From assembly GCA_050010595.1 (NCBI GenBank), contig JBEKKS010000019.1:1-47519 (forward strand): a stretch of 47,519 nucleotides of DNA. The letters are read 5' to 3'. Position numbers and translations under genes: made by a program. Position 1 is the first letter of the stretch. Each line of letters begins with the position of its first letter. The DNA comes from Palsa-513 sp050010595 (lineage in GTDB: Bacteria > Actinomycetota > Thermoleophilia > Solirubrobacterales > Solirubrobacteraceae). Shown here in pieces: positions 24,960 through 33,022 of the stretch. The notes under the pieces are model-generated. The model searched no databases, had not been told where the DNA came from, and saw nothing but the letters and a program-made list of their open reading frames with translations.

Positions 24960-25382
24960 TCACTCGAGCCCGATGGCCTGCGCGAACATTTCGATCGCGT
25001 GCCGTGTCGGGGAGATCGTGCTCAAGCCCTGCTCCTGGTACCACGCCGCGCGGGCCGGGTCCATCACGCGGCAGACGACGTTCTGCACACCGAAGCGCCG
25101 CTGCGCGATCTGGGCGACCGTCAGATTGGTGTTGTCGCCGTCAGTCGAGGCGATGAATACATCGGCTCGCTGGACGCCGGCCTCGATCAGCGCGTCGACT
25201 TCGAGCGCGGTGCCCACCGTGAAATGGCCGCCGAGCTCCTCCCAAGTCTGGCCGTCGCCTTCCTCGAGGCGCTCGTGCGAGAGGGGGTCCTCGTCGAGAA
25301 CCGAAACCTCGTAGCCCGCTGAAAGTGCGCGCTTTGCGACGGCCGAGCCGACACGGCCGGCACCGACGATCAACACAAACAA
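24960..25382 (-). CDS. TrkA-type regulatory protein, RCK_N domain only
   Basis: About 140 residues from a TTG at 25382 (GTG at 25376 or an upstream GTG at 25505 are alternatives, and no good ribosome binding site decides). The Rossmann motif VLIVGAGRVGSAVAKRAL is intact, as is IASTDGDNTNLTVAQIAQRR. The protein stops after AIEMFAQAIGLE, so the RCK_C domain usual in CeoC-type partners is missing. This may be natural in the lineage or a truncation. It presumably dimerises with the next gene's product to control potassium uptake. Confidence 0.75.
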   Translation of the reverse strand: MFVLIVGAGRVGSAVAKRALSAGYEVSVLDEDPLSHERLEEGDGQTWEELGGHFTVGTALEVDALIEAGVQRADVFIASTDGDNTNLTVAQIAQRRFGVQNVVCRVMDPARAAWYQEQGLSTISPTRHAIEMFAQAIGLE

Positions 25383-25567
25383 AGCGTCGTCGCGGCGCTG
25401 TCGGGCCGCTCCTCCTTGGCTTCCATCTGCCGGAAGATTAGCGACGCTTGCCGGCACCAGGTCGGGGCCTTGCGTTGCGTGGCGCGTCGGCACGCGTGCG
25501 CGCACGCCGGCGTGGGGTGCGAAGGGTGTATCTGCATGACGGACTTGGGAGCGCGGCTCAGGTGCGT

Positions 25568-25598
25568 GTCACCCGGCGTGCACGACACGCCGGGTGAC
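25568..25598 (-). repeat. Perfect 13-bp inverted repeat, probable terminator of hppA
   Basis: GTCACCCGGCGTG (25568-25580) and CACGCCGGGTGAC (25586-25598) are exact complements around a 5-base loop. It lies 55 bases past the hppA stop on the minus strand. There is no T tract. It may be a terminator, an mRNA-stabilising hairpin or a protein-binding palindrome. Confidence 0.6.
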
Positions 25599-25652
25599 GA
25601 GTGAGCGCGACGGTGCTGGCAGCACGCGCGCTATTAGCGCCGACGGCGCCGT

Positions 25653-27716
25653 CTACTTGATCAGCGGGATGATCAGGATCGCAACGATGTTCGCGACCTT
25701 GATCATCGGGTTGATCGCGGGACCCGCGGTGTCCTTGAAGGGGTCACCGACGGTATCGCCGGTGACGCTCGCAGCGTGCGCATCGGAGCCCTTGCCGCCG
25801 TAGGCACCATCCTCGATCAGCTTCTTCGCGTTGTCCCAGGCACCGCCACCGGCGGTCATCAGCACGGCGAAGAAGAAGCCGACGACGATCACGCCGATCA
25901 GCATGCCGCCGAGCGCCTGCACGTCGATCAGCCCGACGATCACGGTCAAGACGATCGGCAGCAGCGCGGGCAGGATCATCTCGCGCTGCGCGGTGCGGGT
26001 AACGATGCTGACGGCCCTGGCGTAATCGGGCTGCTCGGTGCCTTCCATGATCCCGGGGTGCTCGCGGAACTGGCGGCGAACCTCCTCGACGACCGAGCCG
26101 CCGGCGCGGCCGACCGCCTCGATCGCAAACGAGGCGAACAGGCAGACCATCAAGCCGCCGACGATCAGGCCGATCAGAACCGGGGGCTGACTGATCTCAA
26201 AGTTCCCACCGTGGTAGCCCTTCTGCGTGAGCTCGTCACGGAAGCCTGCGAACAGCACCACCGCCGCGAGGACCGCGGAGCCGATCGCGTAACCCTTGGT
26301 AACTGCCTTCGTCGTGTTGCCGACGGCGTCGAGCGGATCGGTGACGTTGCGGACCTCCTCGGGCAGGTCTGCCATCTCGGCGATGCCGCCGGCGTTGTCG
26401 GTGATCGGGCCGAACGCGTCGAGCGCAACGATCAGACCCGTCAGCGAGAGCTGACCCATAACTGCGACGCCGATCCCGTAGATGCCCTCGGTGCCGCCGC
26501 CAGCGAGCTTCCACGAAGCGAGGATGCCGAGGACAAGGACGACAGCCGGCAGCGCGGTGGCCTGCAAACCAGAGGCGAAGCCCTGAATGATGTTCGTCGC
26601 ATGCCCCGTCGTCGAAGCGTGCGAGATCTTCTTGACCGGGCTGAAGCGAGTCGAGGTGTAGTAGTCGGTGATCACGAACAGGCAGGCGGTGACGGCGATG
26701 CCGATCAGCGCGCAGAGATACAGGTGGGTCCAGCTCGGTGCGGTGCCGTGCTTGAGCGTGACGTTGCGCATCATCCAGTAGGTGACCGGAGCAAAGGCGC
26801 CGGCGGCAAGCAGGCCGGATGCGATCAGGCCCTGGTAGAGCGCGCGCTCGACGTTGCCCGCCTTCGACTGGACGAAGAAGGTGCCGATGATCGACGCGAT
26901 GATCGCGACACCGCCGAGGATCAGCGGGAAGAGCACGACGCGAGTCGACTGATCGAAGCTGAGGACGCCCAGCAGCATCACCGCAACCGCCGTGACGGCG
27001 TAGGTCTCGAACAGGTCGGCGGCCATGCCGGCGCAGTCGCCGACATTGTCCCCGACGTTGTCGGCGATGACCGCCGGGTTGCGCGGGTCATCCTCCGGAA
27101 TGCCGGCCTCGACCTTGCCAACGAGGTCGGCGCCGACGTCGGCTGCCTTCGTGAAGATGCCGCCGCCAAGGCGGGCGAAAACCGAGATCAAGGAGCCACC
27201 GAAGCCGAGGCCGATCAGCGCATTGACGGCCGTCGTCGGGCTGTCGTGGAAAAGCGAGGTCAGGGCCCCGTAGTAGCCGGAGAGTCCGATCAGCGCCAGG
27301 CCGACGACGAGCAGGCCGGTGGTCGCGCCGCCGCGGAAGGCGACGCGCAGCGCCGGCGGGACGCCGCCGCGCGCGGCCTCGGCAACGCGAGCGTTGGCCC
27401 GCACCGACACGTTCATGCCGATGTAGCCGGCCGAGCCCGAGAGCACGCCGCCGATCGCGAAACCGGCCGCGACCGCGATGTTCTGGACGAAGATCAGCGC
27501 GACAAAGATGACCACGCCGGCTACCGCGATCGTCGTGTACTGGCGGTTCAGGTAGGCGCGAGCCCCGGCCTGTACCGCAGCGGAGATCTGCTGCATCCGC
27601 TCGTTGCCAGGTGATAGCGCAAGCAGCGAACGCGTTGTTAGCGCTCCGTAAAGGACCGCGCAAGCGGCGCAGACCAGCGCGACAACGACGCCGTGGTTGG
27701 TAAGGAAATTCGTCAC
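25653..27716 (-). CDS. hppA: Membrane-bound proton-pumping pyrophosphatase, K+-independent type
   Basis: A 687-residue protein with about 16 membrane helices that couples pyrophosphate hydrolysis to proton export. The catalytic region has DVGADLVGKVEAGIPEDDPR and DNVGDNVGDCAGMAADLFET. The residue that separates classes is Lys in GNTTKAVTKGYAIGSA, which marks K+-independent enzymes, where K+-dependent ones have Ala. The GTG start at 27716 is preceded by AGAGGAG. An intrinsic terminator lies 54 bases upstream, so its promoter must be close or the leader is attenuated. It is a single-gene unit. Confidence 0.95.
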   Translation of the reverse strand: MTNFLTNHGVVVALVCAACAVLYGALTTRSLLALSPGNERMQQISAAVQAGARAYLNRQYTTIAVAGVVIFVALIFVQNIAVAAGFAIGGVLSGSAGYIGMNVSVRANARVAEAARGGVPPALRVAFRGGATTGLLVVGLALIGLSGYYGALTSLFHDSPTTAVNALIGLGFGGSLISVFARLGGGIFTKAADVGADLVGKVEAGIPEDDPRNPAVIADNVGDNVGDCAGMAADLFETYAVTAVAVMLLGVLSFDQSTRVVLFPLILGGVAIIASIIGTFFVQSKAGNVERALYQGLIASGLLAAGAFAPVTYWMMRNVTLKHGTAPSWTHLYLCALIGIAVTACLFVITDYYTSTRFSPVKKISHASTTGHATNIIQGFASGLQATALPAVVLVLGILASWKLAGGGTEGIYGIGVAVMGQLSLTGLIVALDAFGPITDNAGGIAEMADLPEEVRNVTDPLDAVGNTTKAVTKGYAIGSAVLAAVVLFAGFRDELTQKGYHGGNFEISQPPVLIGLIVGGLMVCLFASFAIEAVGRAGGSVVEEVRRQFREHPGIMEGTEQPDYARAVSIVTRTAQREMILPALLPIVLTVIVGLIDVQALGGMLIGVIVVGFFFAVLMTAGGGAWDNAKKLIEDGAYGGKGSDAHAASVTGDTVGDPFKDTAGPAINPMIKVANIVAILIIPLIK

Positions 27717-27769
27717 AGGGGTGCTCCTCTAAAGATCTTTTGTCGCGCAGGCATGCGCGCCAGACAACG

Positions 27770-27800
27770 AAAAAACCGGGCGGCTTCGCGCCCACCCGGC
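27770..27800 (-). terminator. Intrinsic terminator with T6 tract
   Basis: On the minus strand CCGGGTGG pairs with CCGCCCGG (with one G-U pair) around a short loop, followed by TTTTTT. This is the only hairpin in the window with a full T tract. It lies past the stop of the DUF1844-like gene at 27879, ending the long tsa/Rex operon, and just upstream of hppA. Confidence 0.85.
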
Positions 27801-27878
27801 TCGACGGCGGCAGTGTAACAAGCGCCACGGTCACGCGGCCGCTGCCCAAAAACCTGCACCGCGTTTAAGTCAACGGCC

Positions 27879-28331
27879 CTATTTTGGTGGCGGGCCAGAG
27901 CCTGGGACCCACAGCCGACCGCTCCGCTGGGCCGGGCCGGGTCCGTCAGCGCCTGGCGCTGGCTCGCCCGGCGCCGCAGCTGCCTCGGTCGCCGGCGCTG
28001 CAGGCGTCGCCCCGACAAGCCTTGCGTACTCCATCTGCAGGCTCGAAACCGCGTCGCGCAGCGGCGCCAGCGCGGCCGGTGGCTGGCCACGTTCGAGGAT
28101 TGGCAGCAGCGCGCGAACCCCGTCGATCGCATCGCGAACCTGCGCGAGATCGCGCTCCTGCTCGGTGTCCTCAGTGAGACCGAGGCGCCTGCCGGCGAGG
28201 TTGACGAGCGAGATCGCCGTCTGGACGATCACGTCGAACGCGGTGATCTGGCGCAGCTGCTCCTCGAGCGCGGCGCGCAGCTCCTCCTCACTCGGCTCGC
28301 CCTGTGGTGCTTGGTCTTCCGGTGTGCTCAT
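27879..28331 (-). CDS. DUF1844-like helical protein
   Basis: A 150-residue soluble protein. Residues 15-105 are helical (EEELRAALEEQLRQITAFDV, TAISLVNLAGRRLGLTEDTE, VRDAIDGVRALLPILER). Residues 108-150 are an Ala/Pro/Gly-rich tail ending WVPGSGPPPK. The helical part resembles DUF1844 proteins, as far as I recall them; function unknown. It starts inside the stop of the ligase gene (ATGA) and is the last gene before the operon terminator. Confidence 0.75.
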   Translation of the reverse strand: MSTPEDQAPQGEPSEEELRAALEEQLRQITAFDVIVQTAISLVNLAGRRLGLTEDTEQERDLAQVRDAIDGVRALLPILERGQPPAALAPLRDAVSSLQMEYARLVGATPAAPATEAAAAPGEPAPGADGPGPAQRSGRLWVPGSGPPPK

Positions 28332-29473
28332 GCCGTCACCTCCTCAGCGTACGACGCCCGCGTCTCGCGTACCGTCGCCTCATAGACCTCTTGCATCGAG
28401 GCGCCCGAGTGAAGCATCGCGCGCTGGCGCTGGGCACTGTTGCTATCGGGGAAGACAGGCTCGATGCCGAGCTCGCCGCGAACGGGCGCGGTCCAGGCCA
28501 GCAGGCGCTCGGCGATCTCGGCCGACGGGTACTCCTCGCCGCGCGCGAGGTCGATCATCCGGCCGTCGAGGCCGTAGCGAATCGCGCGCCACATGTTCTC
28601 CTCGATCAGCCGACCGGGTAGATCGGCGAACGGCACGCCCTCGTCGATGTCGCGCAGCGCTTGCGCGATCACTGCAACCATCAGTCCGGCAAGCGCGTCC
28701 GACTCGCCCGCGGTCGACTGCACGTCGCAGATGCGCAGCTCAACGGTCCCGAACGCGAAGTGCGGGCGAATCGACCACCAGACCTGCGTGAACTCAACGA
28801 TCGATGCCGTGTCGATCAGCAGCTCGATGTACTGGCGGTAGGCATCCCAACTGCCGAAGGGCTCGGGAACGCCGCAGCGCGGGAAGCTGCGCGTGAAGAT
28901 CTGCGAGCGCGAGGAGTGAAGCCCGCTGCTCCGCCCGTCGAGGAACGGCGAGCTCGCCGACAACGCGAGCAGCAGCGGCAGGACCGGACGCAGACGGTCG
29001 CATGCCTTGACCGCCCGATCGGCGTCACGGACGCCGACGTGAACATGGAGGCTGAAGGTGTTGTTGCGCCAGGCAACGTACTTGAGGCCCTCCTCGACGC
29101 GCCGGTAGTGCTCGGTGTCGATGATCTGTTGCTCGCGGTAGTCGGCCCATGGATGCGTTGCTGTCGCACCGAGCGCGGCCGCGCGGCTCGCCGCGTGCGC
29201 GAACAGCTCGCGGCGCAGCTTGCGCTGGCGCTCGACGGCGTCGTGAAAGTCATTCCCGGAGCCGGAGATGATCTCGATCTCGGAGGAGATCAACTCTCCC
29301 GCGATGTGCTCCTGTAGCTCCGGCGAGCGCTCGGCCGAGGTGTCGCGCAGCTCCTCGAAACGCTGCGCAAGATCCAGCGTTTCAGGGTCGAGGATCGCGA
29401 ACTCCTCCTCCAGCCCCACAGTCAGGTCGCTTGCGGCCGCGAAACGCTCGACCGCGCCGTCGAGATCAATCAC
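28328..29473 (-). CDS. Glutamate-cysteine ligase-like enzyme (YbdK/GCS2 family)
   Basis: A 381-residue carboxylate-amine ligase. The N-terminal signature is VGLEEEFAILDPETLDLAQR, the substrate and metal region is NTFSLHVHVGVRDADRAV, and RPHFAFGTVELRICDVQST and LARGEEYPSAEIAERL follow. YbdK enzymes make gamma-glutamylcysteine weakly; in actinobacteria related proteins include EgtA and other gamma-glutamyl ligases, so the true product is uncertain. It directly follows the glutaredoxin-Rex gene with a GTGA overlap, tying thiol metabolism to redox control. Confidence 0.88.
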   Translation of the reverse strand: MIDLDGAVERFAAASDLTVGLEEEFAILDPETLDLAQRFEELRDTSAERSPELQEHIAGELISSEIEIISGSGNDFHDAVERQRKLRRELFAHAASRAAALGATATHPWADYREQQIIDTEHYRRVEEGLKYVAWRNNTFSLHVHVGVRDADRAVKACDRLRPVLPLLLALSASSPFLDGRSSGLHSSRSQIFTRSFPRCGVPEPFGSWDAYRQYIELLIDTASIVEFTQVWWSIRPHFAFGTVELRICDVQSTAGESDALAGLMVAVIAQALRDIDEGVPFADLPGRLIEENMWRAIRYGLDGRMIDLARGEEYPSAEIAERLLAWTAPVRGELGIEPVFPDSNSAQRQRAMLHSGASMQEVYEATVRETRASYAEEVTA

Positions 29474-30426
29474 GTGAGATAGAAGTACAGCGCGTAGAGC
29501 AGATCGACAGCCGGGCTCGAGGTGTGGACGGTGACCTCAGGCGGCACCGTCAAGAGCGCCTCCGAGTAGTTGAAGATGATCTTCACGCCGGCGTCGACGA
29601 GAGCGTCTGCGAGCTCCTGCGCCGCGCTCGTGGGAACCGCGAGCACGCCGACGACGATCTCCTGCTCCTCAACCACCGCTTGCAGCTCCTCATTCGGACG
29701 CACCGCCAGCGCACCGATCTGCTCGCCGACCTTCGCCGGATCCCGGTCGAAGATGGCGACCACGCGAAAGCCGTGGTCCGCGAAGATCTCCGAGGAGGCA
29801 ATCGCGCGCCCAAGGTGGCCGGCACCGAACAGCGCGATGTTGTGCTGGCCGGCCGTTCGCAGGATCTTGCGGATCTGGGCGACGAGCGAATCGACGTTAT
29901 AGCCGACGCCCCGCTTGCCGAACTTGCCGAATCCGGAGAGGTCGCGCCGGATCTGCGTCGAGTTGACGTGCGTGTATGTCGCGAGCTCCTTCGACGAGAT
30001 CGTCTCGCGACCCATCTTGCGCGCTTGCGTGAGGATCTGCAGGTAGCGCGAGAGTCGCGCGGCGATCCCCAGCGGCAGGCGGTCGCCGAGCGCTCCGTCC
30101 CCGTCGCCGTTGTTGGATACCTCGCGAAGGCTCATCGGTCCGGACTCTAGATCATCGCCGTCACCTCCCAGGCGTGCACGGAGCTGGCGCTCGTCGACGA
30201 ACAGCTCGAATGCAACCTCGTCGTCGATCGCGACCACCGGAATCCGCTCGAGGAAGCGCCGGAGCAGCAAATCGTCGCTGTCGATGTTGCGCTCGAGCAG
30301 CTCGAACGGCAGCTCGACCTGGACGCGCTCGAGCAGCACGCGGGCCTCATCACACAGCGAGCACCCCGGGCGACCGTAAAGCGTCACGCGGGGCGCACGC
30401 GACCCGGCGCCGGGCGATGCGCTCAC
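29470..30426 (-). CDS. rex: Glutaredoxin-Rex fusion, redox-sensing transcriptional repressor
   Basis: A single 318-residue frame. Residues 1-92 are a glutaredoxin-like domain with VTLYGRPGCSLCDEARVLLE (active site CSLC) and RIPVVAIDDEVAFELFV with the cis-Pro. From residue 98 it is a full Rex repressor: a winged helix (VNSTQIRRDLSGFGKFGKRG) and a Rossmann domain (IALFGAGHLGRAIASSEIF) that senses NADH/NAD+. The GTG at 30426 overlaps the tsaD stop. A separate Rex could start at the internal ATG at 30135, giving 221 residues, the usual Rex length, but no ribosome binding site precedes it. Streptomyces often has a separate glutaredoxin-like gene before rex; here the two are in one frame. Confidence 0.85.
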   Translation of the reverse strand: MSASPGAGSRAPRVTLYGRPGCSLCDEARVLLERVQVELPFELLERNIDSDDLLLRRFLERIPVVAIDDEVAFELFVDERQLRARLGGDGDDLESGPMSLREVSNNGDGDGALGDRLPLGIAARLSRYLQILTQARKMGRETISSKELATYTHVNSTQIRRDLSGFGKFGKRGVGYNVDSLVAQIRKILRTAGQHNIALFGAGHLGRAIASSEIFADHGFRVVAIFDRDPAKVGEQIGALAVRPNEELQAVVEEQEIVVGVLAVPTSAAQELADALVDAGVKIIFNYSEALLTVPPEVTVHTSSPAVDLLYALYFYLT

Positions 30427-31403
30427 CGCAACGGCCCCTCGCCTGTCGCGTAGACATCGAGCCCGAGATATTCCGGGTAGGGCAGCGGCGTGGCGTCGAG
30501 CGCCACCGCAGCGATCATCGCCGCGTTGTCGGTGCACAGGGCAAGCGGCGGTAGGAACAGCTCGACGCCAAGCTCGCCCAGCCGCGCCCGCAGCGGCCCA
30601 TTGGCGGCTACACCGCCACCGAGCGCGAGCTTGCGCAAGCCGGTCCGCTCGAGCGCGCGCTCGGTCCGCCGCACGAGCCCGTCGACGATCGCACGCTGAT
30701 ATGACGCGGCAAGGTCCGCGCGCACACGCTCGTCGTCGGTGTCGACCTCACGCGTCTTGTAGAGCAGCGCCGTCTTCAGGCCGGCGAACGAGAAGTCCTC
30801 GCCGCGCCCGCTCGGGAAGTCAAACGCCTGTGGATCCCCGTTGCTCGCAAGGCGCTCGAGCGGCGCGCCACCCGGATAGCCCAAGCCGAGCATACGTGCG
30901 CCCTTGTCGAAGGCCTCGCCCGCCGCATCGTCGAGCGTGCGCGCGAGGACCTCCGGCGCCGCCCCACGCTCGCGGACGGCGAGCAGCAGCGTGTGCCCGC
31001 CCGAGGCGATCAGCGCGACGAATGGCGGCTCGAATGCAGCCGGCCGCAGGTAGGCGGCCGCGACGTGGCCGGCGAGATGGTCGACCGCCGCAAGTGGCAG
31101 TTGGCGAGCGGCGGCGATCGCCTTCGCGGTCGAGAAACCGACGAGCAAGGCGCCAACGAGCCCCGGCCCACGCGTCGCGGCAACCAGCTCGACGTCCTCG
31201 AGCGTCACACCGGCGCGGGCGAACGCCTCAGCGATCACGGGCTCGATCAGCTCCAGGTGGGTGCGCGCGGCGACCTCGGGGACGACGCCGCCGAAGCGGT
31301 TGTGGGCCTCCTGCGAGGAGATCACGTTGGCCGCGATCGTCCCGTCGGGTGCCACGAGCGCAGCACAGGTGTCGTCGCAGCTCGTCTCGATTGCGAGGAT
31401 CAT
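30423..31403 (-). CDS. tsaD: tRNA N6-adenosine threonylcarbamoyltransferase TsaD
   Basis: A 326-residue Kae1/TsaD enzyme that, with TsaB and TsaE, transfers threonylcarbamoyl to A37 of ANN-reading tRNAs. It starts MILAIETSCDDTCAALVAPD, with FGGVVPEVAARTHLE, the metal-site DHLAGHVAAAYL, IASGGHTLLL and the C-terminal metal ligand in CTDNAAMIAAVAL. Conserved family residues are all present. The ATG at 31403 overlaps the rimI stop. tsaE, tsaB, rimI and tsaD lie in this order, the common actinobacterial arrangement. Confidence 0.95.
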   Translation of the reverse strand: MILAIETSCDDTCAALVAPDGTIAANVISSQEAHNRFGGVVPEVAARTHLELIEPVIAEAFARAGVTLEDVELVAATRGPGLVGALLVGFSTAKAIAAARQLPLAAVDHLAGHVAAAYLRPAAFEPPFVALIASGGHTLLLAVRERGAAPEVLARTLDDAAGEAFDKGARMLGLGYPGGAPLERLASNGDPQAFDFPSGRGEDFSFAGLKTALLYKTREVDTDDERVRADLAASYQRAIVDGLVRRTERALERTGLRKLALGGGVAANGPLRARLGELGVELFLPPLALCTDNAAMIAAVALDATPLPYPEYLGLDVYATGEGPLR

Positions 31404-31918
31404 CGCCGGTGATGACTCACCGGGTCGGCGGCCGGCACGTCCTCGAGGCTGCCCTGAAGCGTCGCGGGCGTACGCCACATGATCAGCGCGTCCTCCCCGT
31501 TGTCCTGGTAGTAGCGGCGCCGCATACCGGCGACGCGGAAGCCGTCGCGCTCGTAGAGGTCGATCGCTGCGCGGTTCGAGCGCCGGACCTCGAGGGTGAA
31601 GCGAGCCCCGTCGGGCTCGCCGCGGCGGTAGAGCTCAGCCAGCAGCGCCGAGGCGATCCCGCGGCGCCGGTGACCGGGATCGACAGCAACGTTCATCACG
31701 TGCCAGTCGAGGTCATAACGAGAGCAGATCACATAACCGCAGAGCTTTCCCGAGAGCGTCGCGGCCAGGCAGATCCCGCTCGGCTTGGAGACCTCGAGGA
31801 CAAACATCGCAAGCGACCAGGGCGTCGGGAACGCGCGACGTTCGATCTCGATCACCGACGGCAGGTCGGAGTACGCGAGCGCCCGGATCTCCAGGCTCTC
31901 TGGCCTCGCCGCGCTCAT
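31400..31918 (-). CDS. rimI: Ribosomal protein S18-alanine N-acetyltransferase RimI
   Basis: A 172-residue GNAT protein. The acetyl-CoA loop is VDPGHRRRGIASALLAELYR at about residues 79-98, followed by FTLEVRRSNRAAIDLYERDG and FRVAGMRRRYYQDNGEDALI, which is characteristic of RimI. It acetylates the N-terminus of S18 and possibly other proteins. The C-terminal 20 residues after MWRTPATLQ are an extension not seen in E. coli RimI. It overlaps tsaB and tsaD by ATGA on both sides. Confidence 0.93.
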   Translation of the reverse strand: MSAARPESLEIRALAYSDLPSVIEIERRAFPTPWSLAMFVLEVSKPSGICLAATLSGKLCGYVICSRYDLDWHVMNVAVDPGHRRRGIASALLAELYRRGEPDGARFTLEVRRSNRAAIDLYERDGFRVAGMRRRYYQDNGEDALIMWRTPATLQGSLEDVPAADPVSHHRR

Positions 31919-32580
31919 CGCTCGAGTGCGAGCTCGGCGTCCGGCCGGCGCAGGTAGAGCGGCGCGGTGGTAGCCGTGGGCTCGCGCGCCGCGATCGCAC
32001 AGATTGCTGCGGCGCTCACATGCTGGAGCGGCGAGTCCGCTGCTGCTACCTCGACACCGAGCTCCTCGAGCCGCGCGCGCTCAAGCTCCGCGCCATCCCC
32101 GACGGCGCACACGCGCGGCGCGTCGAGCTCTGCGACGGTAGCCGCGAGATCCTCTGGCCGGATGACGCGCGGGGCGAGGAGCTCGGCGTCGTCCGCGTAG
32201 GCGGCCGCGAACAGCTCGCCGCGGCGGCCGTCGAGCAGCGCGAGCGTGGTCACAGCACCCACGGGCTGTGCGAGTGCGCGCAGTGTGCAGACACCCGCCA
32301 AGCGCGCGCCAAGAGCGAGCGCGAGACCGCGCGCCGTCGCGATACCGATCCGTAGGCCCGTGTAGCCGCCAGGGCCGCTGCCGACCGCGATCAGATCGAG
32401 CGCACTCCAGTCGAGTTCTGCTTGCACGAGCAGCTCGCGTGCCAGGCGCAGGACGCACTCGCTGTGCTCGCCGCGCGAGGAGCCGCGTGGGTCGTCGCGC
32501 AGCTCGAGCGGCTCGCCGCTCGTGCCGAGCAATGCCACGGAGGTACTGGGCGTGGCAGTGTCGAAGCCGAGCACGATCAA
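31915..32580 (-). CDS. tsaB: TsaB, partner of TsaD in t6A synthesis
   Basis: A 221-residue actin-fold protein that binds TsaD and TsaE. It has the N-terminal phosphate loop IVLGFDTATPSTSVAL and the central GSGPGGYTGLRIGIATARGL. The TTG at 32580 overlaps the tsaE stop (TTGA); a GTG two codons later is also possible. Catalytic metal ligands of TsaD are absent, as expected. It ends with an ATGA overlap with rimI. Confidence 0.93.
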   Translation of the reverse strand: MIVLGFDTATPSTSVALLGTSGEPLELRDDPRGSSRGEHSECVLRLARELLVQAELDWSALDLIAVGSGPGGYTGLRIGIATARGLALALGARLAGVCTLRALAQPVGAVTTLALLDGRRGELFAAAYADDAELLAPRVIRPEDLAATVAELDAPRVCAVGDGAELERARLEELGVEVAAADSPLQHVSAAAICAIAAREPTATTAPLYLRRPDAELALER

Positions 32581-33014
32581 CCGCGCACCTCGATCGTGCG
32601 CGTGTCGCCGCCGGCGTGGCCCAGCTCGATGCTCATGCGCGGCTCACCGAGCGTCCCGCCCGCGCGTTCCGGCCATTCCACGAACGTGATCCGTCCGGGT
32701 CCCACATAGGCGGCGATGAGGTCCGGCTCCTCGCTGTCGAGGCTCGCCAGGCGATATAGATCGAGGTGGCAGACCGTGAGGCCCGCGCGGGCCGGATAAC
32801 GGTGACCGATCGCGAAGGTCGGGCTCGTGACGATGTCACCGGCACCGAGCGCACGCGCAGCGCCGCGGACGAGCACCGTCTTGCCGGCGCCGAGCTCACC
32901 GGTGACGAAGACGACATCGCCATCGCGGAGCTCGCCGGCGAGCAGCGCCCCCACAGCCTCGGTTGCCGTGACGCTGTCGGGCTGGAACCGGCGCAGCTGC
33001 TCGACGGATCGCAC
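32577..33014 (-). CDS. tsaE: TsaE ATPase for t6A synthesis
   Basis: A 145-residue P-loop ATPase with GELGAGKTVLVRGAARALGA at about residues 39-58, then VTSPTFAIGHRYPA and HLDLYRL. It drives the turnover of the TsaB-TsaD complex. The final residues end at RTIEVRG. The start is the GTG at 33014, 8 bases past the uracil-DNA glycosylase stop. Confidence 0.93.
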   Translation of the reverse strand: MRSVEQLRRFQPDSVTATEAVGALLAGELRDGDVVFVTGELGAGKTVLVRGAARALGAGDIVTSPTFAIGHRYPARAGLTVCHLDLYRLASLDSEEPDLIAAYVGPGRITFVEWPERAGGTLGEPRMSIELGHAGGDTRTIEVRG

Positions 33015-33022
33015 GGCGCTAC

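Noticed and set aside
25383..25652. Possible small genes in the spacer between hppA and the TrkA pair
   Set aside because: Open frames on both strands have random-looking Cys/His/Arg content, no ribosome binding site and no recognisable motif. Some of the minus-strand sequence may be an N-terminal extension of the TrkA-like protein.
25632..25652. The short palindrome GACGGCGCCGTC beside the hppA stop
   Set aside because: A 12-base GC palindrome without a loop is expected by chance in DNA this GC-rich, and nothing else supports a binding site.
25776..27614. A long open frame of about 610 codons on the plus strand opposite hppA
   Set aside because: It is extremely rich in Asp, Arg, Gly and Ala with no hydrophobic core, as expected for the antisense of a GC-rich membrane protein gene. 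hppA explains the region.
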